Shown: positions 35,842 through 44,185 of the stretch, piece by piece
How the letters are laid out: each line of letters opens with the position of its first letter
How positions within the stretch are numbered: the first letter of the stretch is position 1
NCBI GenBank assembly: GCA_029977615.1
Contig: JAPOKO010000007.1
Coordinates: forward strand, 1 to 55,918
Length of the DNA stretch: 55,918 nucleotides
Direction of reading: 5' to 3'
Source: a bacterium
GTDB lineage: Bacteria; Actinomycetota; Acidimicrobiia; Acidimicrobiales; Ilumatobacteraceae
Notes under the pieces: generated by a model
Seen by the model: the letters and a program-made list of their open reading frames with translations, nothing else
Told to the model about the DNA's origin: nothing
Database searches by the model: none
Translations under genes and position numbers: made by a program

Positions 35842-36974
35842 CCCGAGTAGCAATTGCTGGTTCAACCGGCTCAATTGGCACGCAAACGCTCGATTACATT
35901 GCGCAATGCGAAGGCCAATTTGAAGTTGTTGGCTTAGGGGTAGGTACATCTGCGCAAGCGGTTATTGCACAGGCACAACAATGGAAGCCAAAAGTTGTTG
36001 CAGTTGCCGACGAAGTTGCACGCAAAGAAGTGGCGCAGGCCTTACCAGGTGTTGAGGTAGTCGCAGATCAATCGGTGCTTTCTGAACTTGCCGATGTTGT
36101 GGTGAATGGAGTTGTCGGTTTTGCGGGTTTGTCAGTCACGATGTCCACGCTCCAACGCGGAAAACGACTGGCGCTTGCAAACAAAGAAAGCTTGATTGCA
36201 GCGGGTCCAGTTGTACAACCACTTCGCAAGATTTCAGGTGCAGACATTGTTCCTGTTGACAGCGAACACTGCGCAATCCATCAATGTCTGCGAAGTTCGA
36301 GTGATAGCAGCCGAGAAGTACAACGCTTGTTGCTTACTGCGAGTGGGGGCCCGTTTCGGGGTCGATCAAAAGAGTCGTTAGCTACCGTGACCGTGCAAGA
36401 GGCGTTGCAGCACCCAACGTGGTCAATGGGTCCAAAGATCACGGTTGATTCTTCCACCTTGATGAATAAGGGCCTTGAGGTCATTGAAGCCCACGAACTA
36501 TTTGGCACCGATTTTGACAGCATCGATGTTGTGGTTCACCCGCAGTCAGTGGTGCATTCAATGGTGGAATTCACTGATGGGGCAGTGATTGCGCAATTGT
36601 CCATGCCTGATATGCGTCTACCCATTGCGTATGCATTGAGTTACCCCCACAGAGCCAATGTGCCGTTTGGTTCAATTGATTGGTCGGCTCTCGCACGACT
36701 TGATTTCGAAGTCCCTGACACGCAGACTTTTACGTGTCTGAACCTTGCCTACCAGGCAGGGCGTGTGGGCGGAACCGCGCCTGCGTGGTTGAGTGCGGCA
36801 AACGAAGTTGCAGTGGAGGCATTTCTGAGCGGTCAAATCAAGTGGTCAAAGATTCCAGAGGTGATTGATGCGACTATGCAGCAACATGACGGTCTTGTAC
36901 CAACAATTGTTGAAGACATTTTGCATGCTGATGCATTAGCGCGACGTTTTGCGCTGCAAGTGTTATCAGCATGA
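35832..36974 (+). CDS. dxr: 1-Deoxy-D-xylulose 5-phosphate reductoisomerase
   Basis: The 380-residue protein begins at a TTG (35832): VAIAGSTGSIGTQTLDY is the NADPH motif. ALANKESLIAAGPVV, VPVDSEHCAIHQCL (metal-binding Asp/Glu), LTASGGPFRGRS (flexible loop) and PTWSMGPKITVDSSTLMNKGLE (Ser, Asn, Lys substrate contacts) and metal-binding Glu's are all present. It catalyses the first committed step of the MEP isoprenoid pathway; ispG, also of that pathway, is 1.3 kb downstream. Its start lies in cdsA, and its end overlaps rseP. Confidence 0.97.
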   Translation: MGITRVAIAGSTGSIGTQTLDYIAQCEGQFEVVGLGVGTSAQAVIAQAQQWKPKVVAVADEVARKEVAQALPGVEVVADQSVLSELADVVVNGVVGFAGLSVTMSTLQRGKRLALANKESLIAAGPVVQPLRKISGADIVPVDSEHCAIHQCLRSSSDSSREVQRLLLTASGGPFRGRSKESLATVTVQEALQHPTWSMGPKITVDSSTLMNKGLEVIEAHELFGTDFDSIDVVVHPQSVVHSMVEFTDGAVIAQLSMPDMRLPIAYALSYPHRANVPFGSIDWSALARLDFEVPDTQTFTCLNLAYQAGRVGGTAPAWLSAANEVAVEAFLSGQIKWSKIPEVIDATMQQHDGLVPTIVEDILHADALARRFALQVLSA

Positions 36975-38215
36975 GCAATGTCTATCGCAAGTTTCGTGAG
37001 CAAATGGCTGCCGGCGGAGATACGCAGGATTTAGATGAAGAGTCGGGCGGAAAGAACGGTGCTGTCTCTTTAGTACTACTCGCAGTGTTCTTTGTTTGGT
37101 TGGGTATGACCAACCCGTGGATGTTGGTGTTTGTTATTGGACTCATCATCTCGATTTTTCTTCATGAGTTTGGTCATTATTGGACGGCGCGAAAAACTGG
37201 CATGAAGGTAACGCAGTTCTACATGGGGTTCGGACCGCGCTTGTGGAGCAGGAAGCGTGGCGAACTTGAATACGGTGTTCGTGCCTTTCCACTTGGCGCT
37301 TTTGTTCGCATCATTGGCATGAGCAACTTGGACGATTGCGATCCTGCAGACGAAGATCGCTCGTATCGCTCGAAGTCGTATCCGCGCCGTTTGTTGGTCA
37401 TAACAGCAGGGTCACTCATGCATATGGCCATCGCTTTGACACTGTTCGTTGGTGTGTATGCGGTGGCTGGCCGGTTGGGAGAAACGGGAAGTGTGCGCAT
37501 TGTGTATGCGCCAGTCAGCGGTTCGCCTGCAGCCGAAATTGGATTGCGCAAAGGCGATGTGATTTCTTCCATTGACGGAATGGTTTTGAATTCGCGAGAC
37601 GACCTCGTTACTGCAATTACCAGTCATAAACCTGGCGATGTGGTTGCGATTTACATTGAGCGTGATGGAGCGCAACAAATTTTTGAAGCAACCTTGGCCG
37701 CTAACCCAACTGATGCAGAACTCGGATACCTGGGTGTTGGCACCGAGTCGACGGATTACATCAGGCAATCTGTGCCGAGCGCATTCGTGTATGCGATACG
37801 CGATGGTGTGCAGGCAATTGTTGGATCGGTAAAAGCACTTCCACAGATTTTTAATCCTGCTAACGCCATTAATAGTCTTCGTGATTCTGTTGCAGACCCA
37901 GCGACCCGACCAAGCACGATTGTGGGAGCGAGTCAGGTTGGTGGTGAAGCAGGTGAGCGCGACGGGCTGAAGGGCGTGCTCATGATGCTTGCGTATGTCA
38001 ATGTTTTCGTTGGCGTCTTCAACATGTTTCCTTCGTTGCCATTTGACGGAGGTCACGCTGCTGTTGCCACCTACGAAAGACTGCGTAGCCGAAATGGCGT
38101 GCGGTATCGGGCAGATTTCGGCAAGATGATTCCGCTTGCAACAGCAGTTATTGCTCTGTTGATCGTGATTACCTTTGCCGGTTTGTATCTAGACATCACG
38201 CAACCCTTCGGGTAG
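36971..38215 (+). CDS. rseP: Site-2 intramembrane metalloprotease (RseP/Rip1 family)
   Basis: The 414-residue M50 protease has HEFGHYWTARKTG (zinc HExxH) in the first helix, a PDZ domain near residues 150-270 (VSGSPAAEIGLRKGDVISSIDG), and the second zinc motif FNMFPSLPFDGGH near 350. Helices lie near 25-65, 135-155, 330-350 and 385-405. It cleaves transmembrane anti-sigma factors or other membrane proteins. Its ATG overlaps the dxr stop by four bases (ATGA); ispG follows 16 bases downstream, the standard actinobacterial dxr-rip-ispG order. Confidence 0.95.
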   Translation: MSNVYRKFREQMAAGGDTQDLDEESGGKNGAVSLVLLAVFFVWLGMTNPWMLVFVIGLIISIFLHEFGHYWTARKTGMKVTQFYMGFGPRLWSRKRGELEYGVRAFPLGAFVRIIGMSNLDDCDPADEDRSYRSKSYPRRLLVITAGSLMHMAIALTLFVGVYAVAGRLGETGSVRIVYAPVSGSPAAEIGLRKGDVISSIDGMVLNSRDDLVTAITSHKPGDVVAIYIERDGAQQIFEATLAANPTDAELGYLGVGTESTDYIRQSVPSAFVYAIRDGVQAIVGSVKALPQIFNPANAINSLRDSVADPATRPSTIVGASQVGGEAGERDGLKGVLMMLAYVNVFVGVFNMFPSLPFDGGHAAVATYERLRSRNGVRYRADFGKMIPLATAVIALLIVITFAGLYLDITQPFG

Positions 38216-38231
38216 TGGCACACTTGTACGT

Positions 38232-39449
38232 ATGGGTTTTGAGCGCCGCCAGACGAAGCAGATTCATGTAGGCAAGGTGGCAGTTGGTGGTGGAGCGCCG
38301 ATCAGCGTTCAGTCCATGACCACCACGAAAACCTCAGATGTTGAGGGAACACTGCAACAGATTTATGCGCTCGCAGCCGCTGGATGCGACATAGTTCGTT
38401 GCACATGTAACGAACTAGAAGCTGCTGAAGGACTGGCACAAATCGTTCCGCGTTCGCCGGTGCCAATCATCGCCGACATACATCACCAATACAAAATGGC
38501 GCTTGCAGCGCTTGAAGCTGGCGTTCACGGTTTGCGATTGAACCCAGGCAACATTCGCAAGCCCGAACACATCAAAGCAGTGGCCATGGAAGCTCGTGAC
38601 CGCAACGTGCCAATTCGGATTGGTGTTAACGGCGGCTCACTCGACCCTGCGTTGTATGAAAAGCATGGTGGTTTAACAGCCGAAGCAATGGTTGAGTCTG
38701 CTTTGCAGGAAATCGCATATTTCAAAGAGGTCGATTTCGATCTCATCAAAATTTCGGTAAAAGCATCAAACGTGCCACTGATGGTTGAGGCGTATCGCCA
38801 GCTCAGCGCAGTTACCAATTATCCGTTGCATTTAGGCGTAACTGAAGCGGGTCCACTTCCCAATGGCCTGATTAAAGCAACTGCTGGTATTTCCACGCTG
38901 TTGCTTGAAGGTATTGGTGACACCATTCGGTACAGCCTCACGGCTGATCCAGTGGAAGAAGCACGTGCTGGTCGACAGCTGCTTGAGTCACTTGGTTTGC
39001 GTGAGCGCAAAAATGTTGACCTCATTGCATGTCCAAGTTGCGGTCGCGCAGAGATCGACGTCATTGAAGTAGCCAATCGCGCAATGCGTGCATTTGAAGA
39101 CAAGAAAATTCCACTGCAGATTGCGGTAATGGGTTGTGTGGTCAATGGCCCCGGAGAAGCACGCGAAGCCGATTTGGGTATCGCCGCAGGCAATAAGCGC
39201 GGTCACCTATTTGTGAAGGGTCGCAACGTTGCAGTTGTGCCCGAATCTGAAATGGTGGAAGCACTAGTTGATTGGGCAACGTACATTCACGAACATGGAG
39301 TTGAAGCCGCAATTGCGCGTGTAGACACCACAATTGCCGAACGCGAAGCAGCGAAGGACCGCAATGCTTTGCTTGAAGAAAAAGGCGATGACGCTAATCA
39401 TTCCACAGAAAAGATTGTGGAAATTCGTAAGACGATTTCTGGTAACTAA
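38232..39449 (+). CDS. ispG: 4-Hydroxy-3-methylbut-2-en-1-yl diphosphate synthase (IspG/GcpE)
   Basis: The 405-residue protein has the TIM-barrel N-terminus (GGGAPISVQSMTTTKTSDVE, ADIHHQYKMALAALEAG) and the C-terminal 4Fe-4S domain with ligands in LIACPSCGRAEID and VMGCVVNGPGEA. It reduces MEcPP to HMBPP in the MEP pathway. A C-terminal tail (about residues 380-405) is acidic/charged and non-conserved. It converges on manA with 4 bases between the genes. Confidence 0.97.
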   Translation: MGFERRQTKQIHVGKVAVGGGAPISVQSMTTTKTSDVEGTLQQIYALAAAGCDIVRCTCNELEAAEGLAQIVPRSPVPIIADIHHQYKMALAALEAGVHGLRLNPGNIRKPEHIKAVAMEARDRNVPIRIGVNGGSLDPALYEKHGGLTAEAMVESALQEIAYFKEVDFDLIKISVKASNVPLMVEAYRQLSAVTNYPLHLGVTEAGPLPNGLIKATAGISTLLLEGIGDTIRYSLTADPVEEARAGRQLLESLGLRERKNVDLIACPSCGRAEIDVIEVANRAMRAFEDKKIPLQIAVMGCVVNGPGEAREADLGIAAGNKRGHLFVKGRNVAVVPESEMVEALVDWATYIHEHGVEAAIARVDTTIAEREAAKDRNALLEEKGDDANHSTEKIVEIRKTISGN

Positions 39450-39453
39450 GTAT

Positions 39454-40488
39454 TTAGTGGGTTCCCCACGTACGAAAAACCGTTGCGTTTCCACTGAACG
39501 TTACTGATTCACCATTTCGCAGAACTGCGGCCTGACCGGCGCGTAATGAAGTTGCATTTCCTGTTGTGCACACCAAAATTTCTGCGTCATGCGTTGCGCG
39601 CAATTCATGTGTTCCAGAAACTTCTATGCGCTGTGTGCCAAAACGTGCGGTGGTCACGGGGTATTGCCACACGCCTTTGCTTACTGGTTCAGCCTCAATA
39701 AGTGGCGATGGAATTGCGCTCATGTTGGCAACATGAAGAAATTCGTCAATGTTCACGTTCTTCTGGGTAAACGCTGCGCGCACCACATTGTCGGAGGAGG
39801 CCATCACTTCGAATCCGGTTCCACCTAAATACGCGTGTACGTTGCCTGCGCCGAGGTACAGCGCTTGACCAGGTTGCAGTTTCACGTGATGCATAAGAAG
39901 TGCAACGAGAATTCCGCCATTACCCGGATACATGGTGGCCAAGCGACCAGCCCATGCCGGCATGTGCAGTGGCAGTTGATGTGGTCCGGTGGTGAGCGCC
40001 CAGCGCACACATTCGGCAAGTCCGTCGTCTGCGAGATGCTTGCCAAGTTCGGTCCACCCAAAGCGATTGCATAGCTCGAGGTTTTCACTGTCGCTACGGA
40101 AACCACAGATTGCTTCAAATGCTGACATGGCAACAAGTAACTCGGGCTTTGCGGAAGCATCTCGGTAAATACGCAGAGGTGAGTCGAGCGAAATACCAAT
40201 TTCGTTTTCTTGTTGATATCCAGACTGTGCTTGCTCATCTGTTGGATGCGTTTGCAGCGACAATGGTTTTGCAGCTGCAATGATCTTCACAAGAAATGAC
40301 AGCTCGCCAGCATGACTAGAGAGTGGTTGATTGCCAGATTCGGTTTTCACCAGCGAAGGCCCAGATCGGTGCGTGCCGAACCACAGTTCTGCCCAAGGCT
40401 TTGCATCGGGTTCTACGCCGAGAAACTCGGGAATCGTTTGTTGATCACCCCAGTCGTAATGATGAACTACTCCGCGGAGGAGTTGCAT
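39454..40488 (-). CDS. manA: Mannose-6-phosphate isomerase, type I
   Basis: The 344-residue cupin-fold enzyme shows GVVHHYDWGDQQTIPEFLG, AELWFGTH (zinc/substrate region), LSLQTHPTDEQAQSGY (His, Glu ligands) and LYLGAGNVHAYLGGTGFEVMASSDNVVRA, the type I PMI signature. It interconverts mannose-6-P and fructose-6-P for GDP-mannose or mannan synthesis. It starts 5 bases after proS on the same strand and is presumably read from the proS transcript. Confidence 0.94.
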   Translation of the reverse strand: MQLLRGVVHHYDWGDQQTIPEFLGVEPDAKPWAELWFGTHRSGPSLVKTESGNQPLSSHAGELSFLVKIIAAAKPLSLQTHPTDEQAQSGYQQENEIGISLDSPLRIYRDASAKPELLVAMSAFEAICGFRSDSENLELCNRFGWTELGKHLADDGLAECVRWALTTGPHQLPLHMPAWAGRLATMYPGNGGILVALLMHHVKLQPGQALYLGAGNVHAYLGGTGFEVMASSDNVVRAAFTQKNVNIDEFLHVANMSAIPSPLIEAEPVSKGVWQYPVTTARFGTQRIEVSGTHELRATHDAEILVCTTGNATSLRAGQAAVLRNGESVTFSGNATVFRTWGTH

Positions 40489-40493
40489 AGCGT

Positions 40494-42269
40494 TTACTTC
40501 CCGCGAACCTGCGCGACCAACTGCGGGCCGACTTGCGAAATTGGAGTTTCAACGGCGGTGCCAGCAAAACGGTCACGCACTTCAAGAGTTCCGCTTGCAA
40601 CACCGCGACCTGCGACCACGATGTTTGGAACACCGATGAGTTCGGCGTCTTTAAACTTCACGCCTGGAGAAATGCCCTGTCGGTCATCGAGTAACACCTT
40701 GAGGCCTGCCGATTCAAGTTCGGAAACGAGCGATTCTGCAGCAGCGGTAATGGTTGCATCGTCTTTTCCGGCGATCACAATGTGCACGTCGAACGGTGAA
40801 ACCTCAAGCGGCCAGCGCAAACCGTTGTCGTCGTGCATTGCTTCTGCAATGGCAGCAACTGCACGCGAAACGCCAATGCCATAGCTGCCCATAGTGACGG
40901 TTTGCTGTTTGCCGTTCTTGTCGAGCACGTGTAATCCAAGTGCTTCTGCATACTTTGGTCCTAGTTGAAACACGTGGCCAATTTCGATGCCGCGCTTAAT
41001 GGTGAGCGCAGATCGACACGATGGGCAGGTGTCGTCATCGCGAATTTCCGCAACATCAAGTGTTCCGTCAGCAGTGAAATCACGACCATTCACAAGGTTC
41101 ATGACGTGCTTGCCGCGGCTGTCGGCTCCGGTGATCCAAGCGCTTCCCATAGCAACACGTGGATCAAGCATGTAGCGAATACCTGAAGCGTTGTTCGTTC
41201 CGAGAACTCCTGGTCCGATGTAGCCCTTCACTAGCGCAGTGTTGGCTGCGAAGTGGGTTTCGTCGAATGCTTCAACTTCGGCAGGGGACACTTGTGCTTC
41301 GAGTCGCTTCAGGTCTACTTCGCGATCGCCGGGAACTCCGATTGCTAATGCTTCAAGTCGGCCATCAGGATGACGCAAATTGACCACAACATTTTTCAAC
41401 GTGTCGGCAGCTGTCCATTGGCGACTGCTGAGTTGCAAATCTTCGCGTGCGTTAAACAAGTCAACAAGCGTTTGAATCGTCGGCGTGTCTGGAGTGTCGA
41501 CTACCTTCGCTGCAGGCACCGACGAAGCATCGATTGCATCAGCAACTCCTACACGCACTGCTTCAGTGTTCGCTGAGTAGTTACACGCGGTGCATTGCAC
41601 AAATGTGTCTTCGCCAATGTCGCACGGAAACAAGAACTCTTCAGAAGCCGAACCACCCATTGCGCCAGACATTGCGGACACGATGGCAAATGGCAAACCA
41701 AGACGCTCAAAAATTCGAATGTAGGCGTTGCGGTGCGCGTCGTAGCTGCGCTGCAAACCTTCTTGGTCAAGGTCGAAGGAGTACGAGTCCTTCATGGAGA
41801 ATTCGCGACCACGCAACAAGCCACCGCGTGGACGAGCCTCGTCACGGAACTTGTTCTGAATTTGGTACAACCACACCGGCAAGTCTTTGTAACTGGAATA
41901 CAAATCCTTTACGAGCAGGGTGAACATCTCTTCGTGTGTTGGTCCAAGGAGGAAATCAACTTTGCGTCGGTCCTGTAAACGAAACAGATTGTCGCCATAA
42001 TCGGTCCAACGGCCGGTCACTTCGTATGGTTCCTTTGGCAACATGGCGGGGAAGTTCACTTCTTGGGCGCCAATCGCATCCATCTCTTCTCGAATGACGC
42101 GGGCCACGTTTTGGAATACTCGATATCCGAGTGGCAGCCAGGTGTACCCACCCGGCGCGGCGCGACGGATGTAACCCGCCCGAACCAAGAGGCGATGGCT
42201 CGGTACTTCTGCGTCGGCCGGATTGTCCCGCAGAGTGCGTACGAACAGGGTTGAGAGGCGTTGAACCAC
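40494..42269 (-). CDS. proS: Prolyl-tRNA synthetase (bacterial type with editing insertion)
   Basis: The 591-residue class II synthetase has motif 1/2 regions (RHR-type in [47 protein letters not shown]) and motif 3 ([18 protein letters not shown]). An insertion of about 180 residues between motifs 2 and 3 is the trans-editing INS domain that removes Ala from tRNA-Pro. The C-terminal anticodon-binding domain follows. GTG start six bases after TAAGGT, thus probably leaderless; divergent from the rimP operon. Confidence 0.97.
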   Translation of the reverse strand: MVQRLSTLFVRTLRDNPADAEVPSHRLLVRAGYIRRAAPGGYTWLPLGYRVFQNVARVIREEMDAIGAQEVNFPAMLPKEPYEVTGRWTDYGDNLFRLQDRRKVDFLLGPTHEEMFTLLVKDLYSSYKDLPVWLYQIQNKFRDEARPRGGLLRGREFSMKDSYSFDLDQEGLQRSYDAHRNAYIRIFERLGLPFAIVSAMSGAMGGSASEEFLFPCDIGEDTFVQCTACNYSANTEAVRVGVADAIDASSVPAAKVVDTPDTPTIQTLVDLFNAREDLQLSSRQWTAADTLKNVVVNLRHPDGRLEALAIGVPGDREVDLKRLEAQVSPAEVEAFDETHFAANTALVKGYIGPGVLGTNNASGIRYMLDPRVAMGSAWITGADSRGKHVMNLVNGRDFTADGTLDVAEIRDDDTCPSCRSALTIKRGIEIGHVFQLGPKYAEALGLHVLDKNGKQQTVTMGSYGIGVSRAVAAIAEAMHDDNGLRWPLEVSPFDVHIVIAGKDDATITAAAESLVSELESAGLKVLLDDRQGISPGVKFKDAELIGVPNIVVAGRGVASGTLEVRDRFAGTAVETPISQVGPQLVAQVRGK

Positions 42270-42275
42270 GTGCGA

Positions 42276-42281
42276 ACCTTA
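42276..42281 (-). promoter_or_regulatory. Putative -10 hexamer (TAAGGT) for proS
   Basis: Minus-strand TAAGGT, 6 bases before the GTG at 42269; leaderless start inferred. The opposite-strand rimP -10 begins 12 bases further right. Confidence 0.45.
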
Positions 42282-42292
42282 GTTTACGGGGC

Positions 42293-42298
42293 TATAAT
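42293..42298 (+). promoter_or_regulatory. Consensus -10 box (TATAAT) of the rimP-nusA-infB operon
   Basis: Perfect TATAAT, 152 bases before the rimP ATG. No good -35 at 17 bases. It predicts a transcript start near 42304-42306 and a leader of about 145 bases. Confidence 0.6.
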
Positions 42299-42303
42299 TT
42301 TTG

Positions 42304-42324
42304 ATGTCCTTTGAAAGTCAGTGA
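42304..42324 (+). other. Leader element: boxA-like sequence and possible six-codon ORF
   Basis: TGTCCTTTGAAAG (42305-42317) closely matches the Bacillus rrn boxA (TGTTCTTTGAAAA as remembered), the NusB/S10 loading site. The same bases can be read as ATG-TCC-TTT-GAA-AGT-CAG-TGA (MSFESQ) beginning 5 bases after TATAAT. The terminator stem starts 7 bases after the TGA. Which reading is real, if any, is unknown. Confidence 0.4.
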
Positions 42325-42330
42325 CTAAAA

Positions 42331-42363
42331 GGCGTGGGTTTCGACCCACGCCATTTGTTTTTT
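42331..42363 (+). terminator. Intrinsic terminator in the rimP-nusA-infB leader
   Basis: GGCGTGGGT-TTCG-ACCCACGCC forms a 9-bp GC-rich stem with a tetraloop, followed by ATTTGTTTTTT. It lies about 30 bases after the predicted transcript start and about 90 bases before rimP, with no gene ending here on the plus strand, so it is a premature terminator and likely a regulatory point. Confidence 0.75.
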
Positions 42364-42449
42364 CTAGGGACGGTTTAGGCAGCGGTTTTGCCAACCTTGA
42401 TGGAAATCGGGGGAGTGAAACCCTTGAGAGTAGGGAGAGGAGGTTGAAC

Positions 42450-43016
42450 ATGTCGGTTACCCGTGGGAGCGCTCAGTCGAGCCCTGTTATTGATCGTGTT
42501 ACTGCCCTCATCAGCCCTATCGTGTCCGACCTCGGTCTCGACTTGTATGACATTGAATATTCGGGTGGAATTTTGCGCGTCGTTGTAGACACACAGCCTG
42601 GTGGCCCAGAAGGTGTCAGCCTCGACAACATTTCACTGATCACGCGCTTGGTTTCGCGCGAGTTCGATCACAGTGATCCAATTCCTGGTCGCTACACACT
42701 TGAAGTTTCTAGCCCCGGTCTCGAGCGCACCTTGCGCGAGCCGCGTCACTTTCATCGCGAAGTGGGCAAAGTTATTGCTGTGAAGTTGGATTCGCCGCTC
42801 AATGGAGAACGCCGCGTGCAAGGTGATCTCATCGCTGCAAACGAAGAGGGAATCACCGTGCGATTGGCCGACAAGGAAATGACGGAAGTCAATATTCCGT
42901 TTTCCATCATTGACCGTGCAAAAACAGTTTTCAATTGGGGTCCGGCACCAAAGCCTGGCTCAAAGAAATCAACAGGTTTAACGAAATCGAATGAAGACGG
43001 AGGCAATGCATCATGA
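42450..43016 (+). CDS. rimP: Ribosome maturation factor RimP
   Basis: The 188-residue protein from ATG 42450 with a full Shine-Dalgarno (AGGAGG). Both RimP domains are seen: VTALISPIVSDLGLDLYDIEYSGG, LRVVVDTQPGGPEGVSLDNIS..LVSREFDHSDPIPGRYTLEVSSPGLERTLREPRHF in pieces, then the SH3-like C-terminal half ending near FNWG. RimP helps 30S assembly. An in-frame GTG at 42321 would extend it by 43 residues across the terminator but has no support. nusA starts 4 bases before its stop. Confidence 0.95.
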   Translation: MSVTRGSAQSSPVIDRVTALISPIVSDLGLDLYDIEYSGGILRVVVDTQPGGPEGVSLDNISLITRLVSREFDHSDPIPGRYTLEVSSPGLERTLREPRHFHREVGKVIAVKLDSPLNGERRVQGDLIAANEEGITVRLADKEMTEVNIPFSIIDRAKTVFNWGPAPKPGSKKSTGLTKSNEDGGNAS

Positions 43017-44182
43017 GCAATCTTGATATGACAGAGGCAATTCGCATGCTCGCCGGAGATCGTGGTATCTCCGTTGACTCGCTGTTGCAAGTGTTGGTAG
43101 AGGCGCTGGCTACGGCGTACAAGAAGCGTCCTGGCGCAGCAGAAGAAGTCATTGTGGGCATCAACCCAGAGAACATGGACATCACATTCACGGCGTACGA
43201 CGTAGATGACGATGGCAACTGGATCAACGAGCGCGACGACACGCCAAACAAGGCCGATCTCGGTCGCATTGCAGCGCAAACATTCCGCCAGGTGATGAGC
43301 CAGCGCATTCGCGAAGTTGAACGCGATCGCAAGTTCGAAGAGTACGCAAACCGCGAAGGCGACATTGTGTCCGGCATCGTGCAAAAGACCGACACCAAGT
43401 ACACCTTGCTCGACCTCGGTCGCGTAGAAGCATTGTTGCCACAAGCCGAGCAAGTGCAAGGCGAAGTGCGCGAACCAAATGCACGTCTCAAGGCGTACAT
43501 CGTGGAAGTTCGCAAGACCCCAAAGGGCCCACAAATCGTGGTCAGCCGTACCCACCCAGGTTTGATCAAGCGTTTATTCGAGCTTGAAGTGCCAGAAATC
43601 GCCGATGGCGTTGTTGAAATTAAGGCTTGCTCACGCGAACCGGGTCAACGTACCAAGATCGCCGTGTGGTCAAACGATCACAACGTGGACCCAGTAGGTG
43701 CATGCGTTGGTGCGCGCGGTGGACGCGTGCGCATGGTAGTTACCGAATTGCGTGGCGAGAAAGTTGACATCATTCCATTCAGCGAAGATGTGCGCGACTT
43801 CATCGCAAAAGCAATGTCACCTGCAAAGGTCACTGAAGTACGTTTGAGTCCAGACGGCACACAAGCCGACGTCATCGTTCCTGACTTCCAGTTGTCGCTT
43901 GCAATTGGCAAGATGGGCGTTAATGCCAACCTTGCTGCACGACTCACCGGAGTACGTCTTGATGTGAAGAGCGAAACGCAAGCAGCAGAAGAAGGTGGCG
44001 GTTCATATGTTCCAGCATCAACTGATGCAGCAGCACCAGCAGCCGATTATGCAGAAGGTGAATGGGTGACAAACCCAGACACCGGTGCAATGGAATGGCA
44101 TGCTGCAGACGGTTCAGTCGTAAGCCAAGAGCAATGGGCAACCGACACGGGTTCAACTTCAACAAACGAAACTGAGGCGTAG
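43013..44182 (+). CDS. nusA: Transcription termination/antitermination factor NusA
   Basis: The 389-residue protein has the NusA order: N-terminal RNAP-binding domain (1-105), S1 domain (GDIVSGIVQKTDTKYTLLDLGRVEALLP), KH1 (LFELEVPEIADGVVEIKACSREPGQRTKIAV...GARGGRVRMVV) and KH2 (VIVPDFQLSLAIGKMGVNANLAARLTGVRLDV). The C-terminal repeats of proteobacterial NusA are absent; a short acidic tail with WVTNPDTGAMEW remains. NusA modulates pausing, termination and antitermination, and could control its own operon through the leader described above. ATGA overlap with rimP; infB begins 3 bases after the stop. Confidence 0.97.
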   Translation: MSNLDMTEAIRMLAGDRGISVDSLLQVLVEALATAYKKRPGAAEEVIVGINPENMDITFTAYDVDDDGNWINERDDTPNKADLGRIAAQTFRQVMSQRIREVERDRKFEEYANREGDIVSGIVQKTDTKYTLLDLGRVEALLPQAEQVQGEVREPNARLKAYIVEVRKTPKGPQIVVSRTHPGLIKRLFELEVPEIADGVVEIKACSREPGQRTKIAVWSNDHNVDPVGACVGARGGRVRMVVTELRGEKVDIIPFSEDVRDFIAKAMSPAKVTEVRLSPDGTQADVIVPDFQLSLAIGKMGVNANLAARLTGVRLDVKSETQAAEEGGGSYVPASTDAAAPAADYAEGEWVTNPDTGAMEWHAADGSVVSQEQWATDTGSTSTNETEA

Positions 44183-44185
44183 TAC

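Noticed and set aside
42321..42449. In-frame GTG extension of RimP by 43 residues.
   Set aside because: It would run through the terminator hairpin and lacks a ribosome-binding site, while ATG 42450 has a perfect AGGAGG and gives the normal RimP length.
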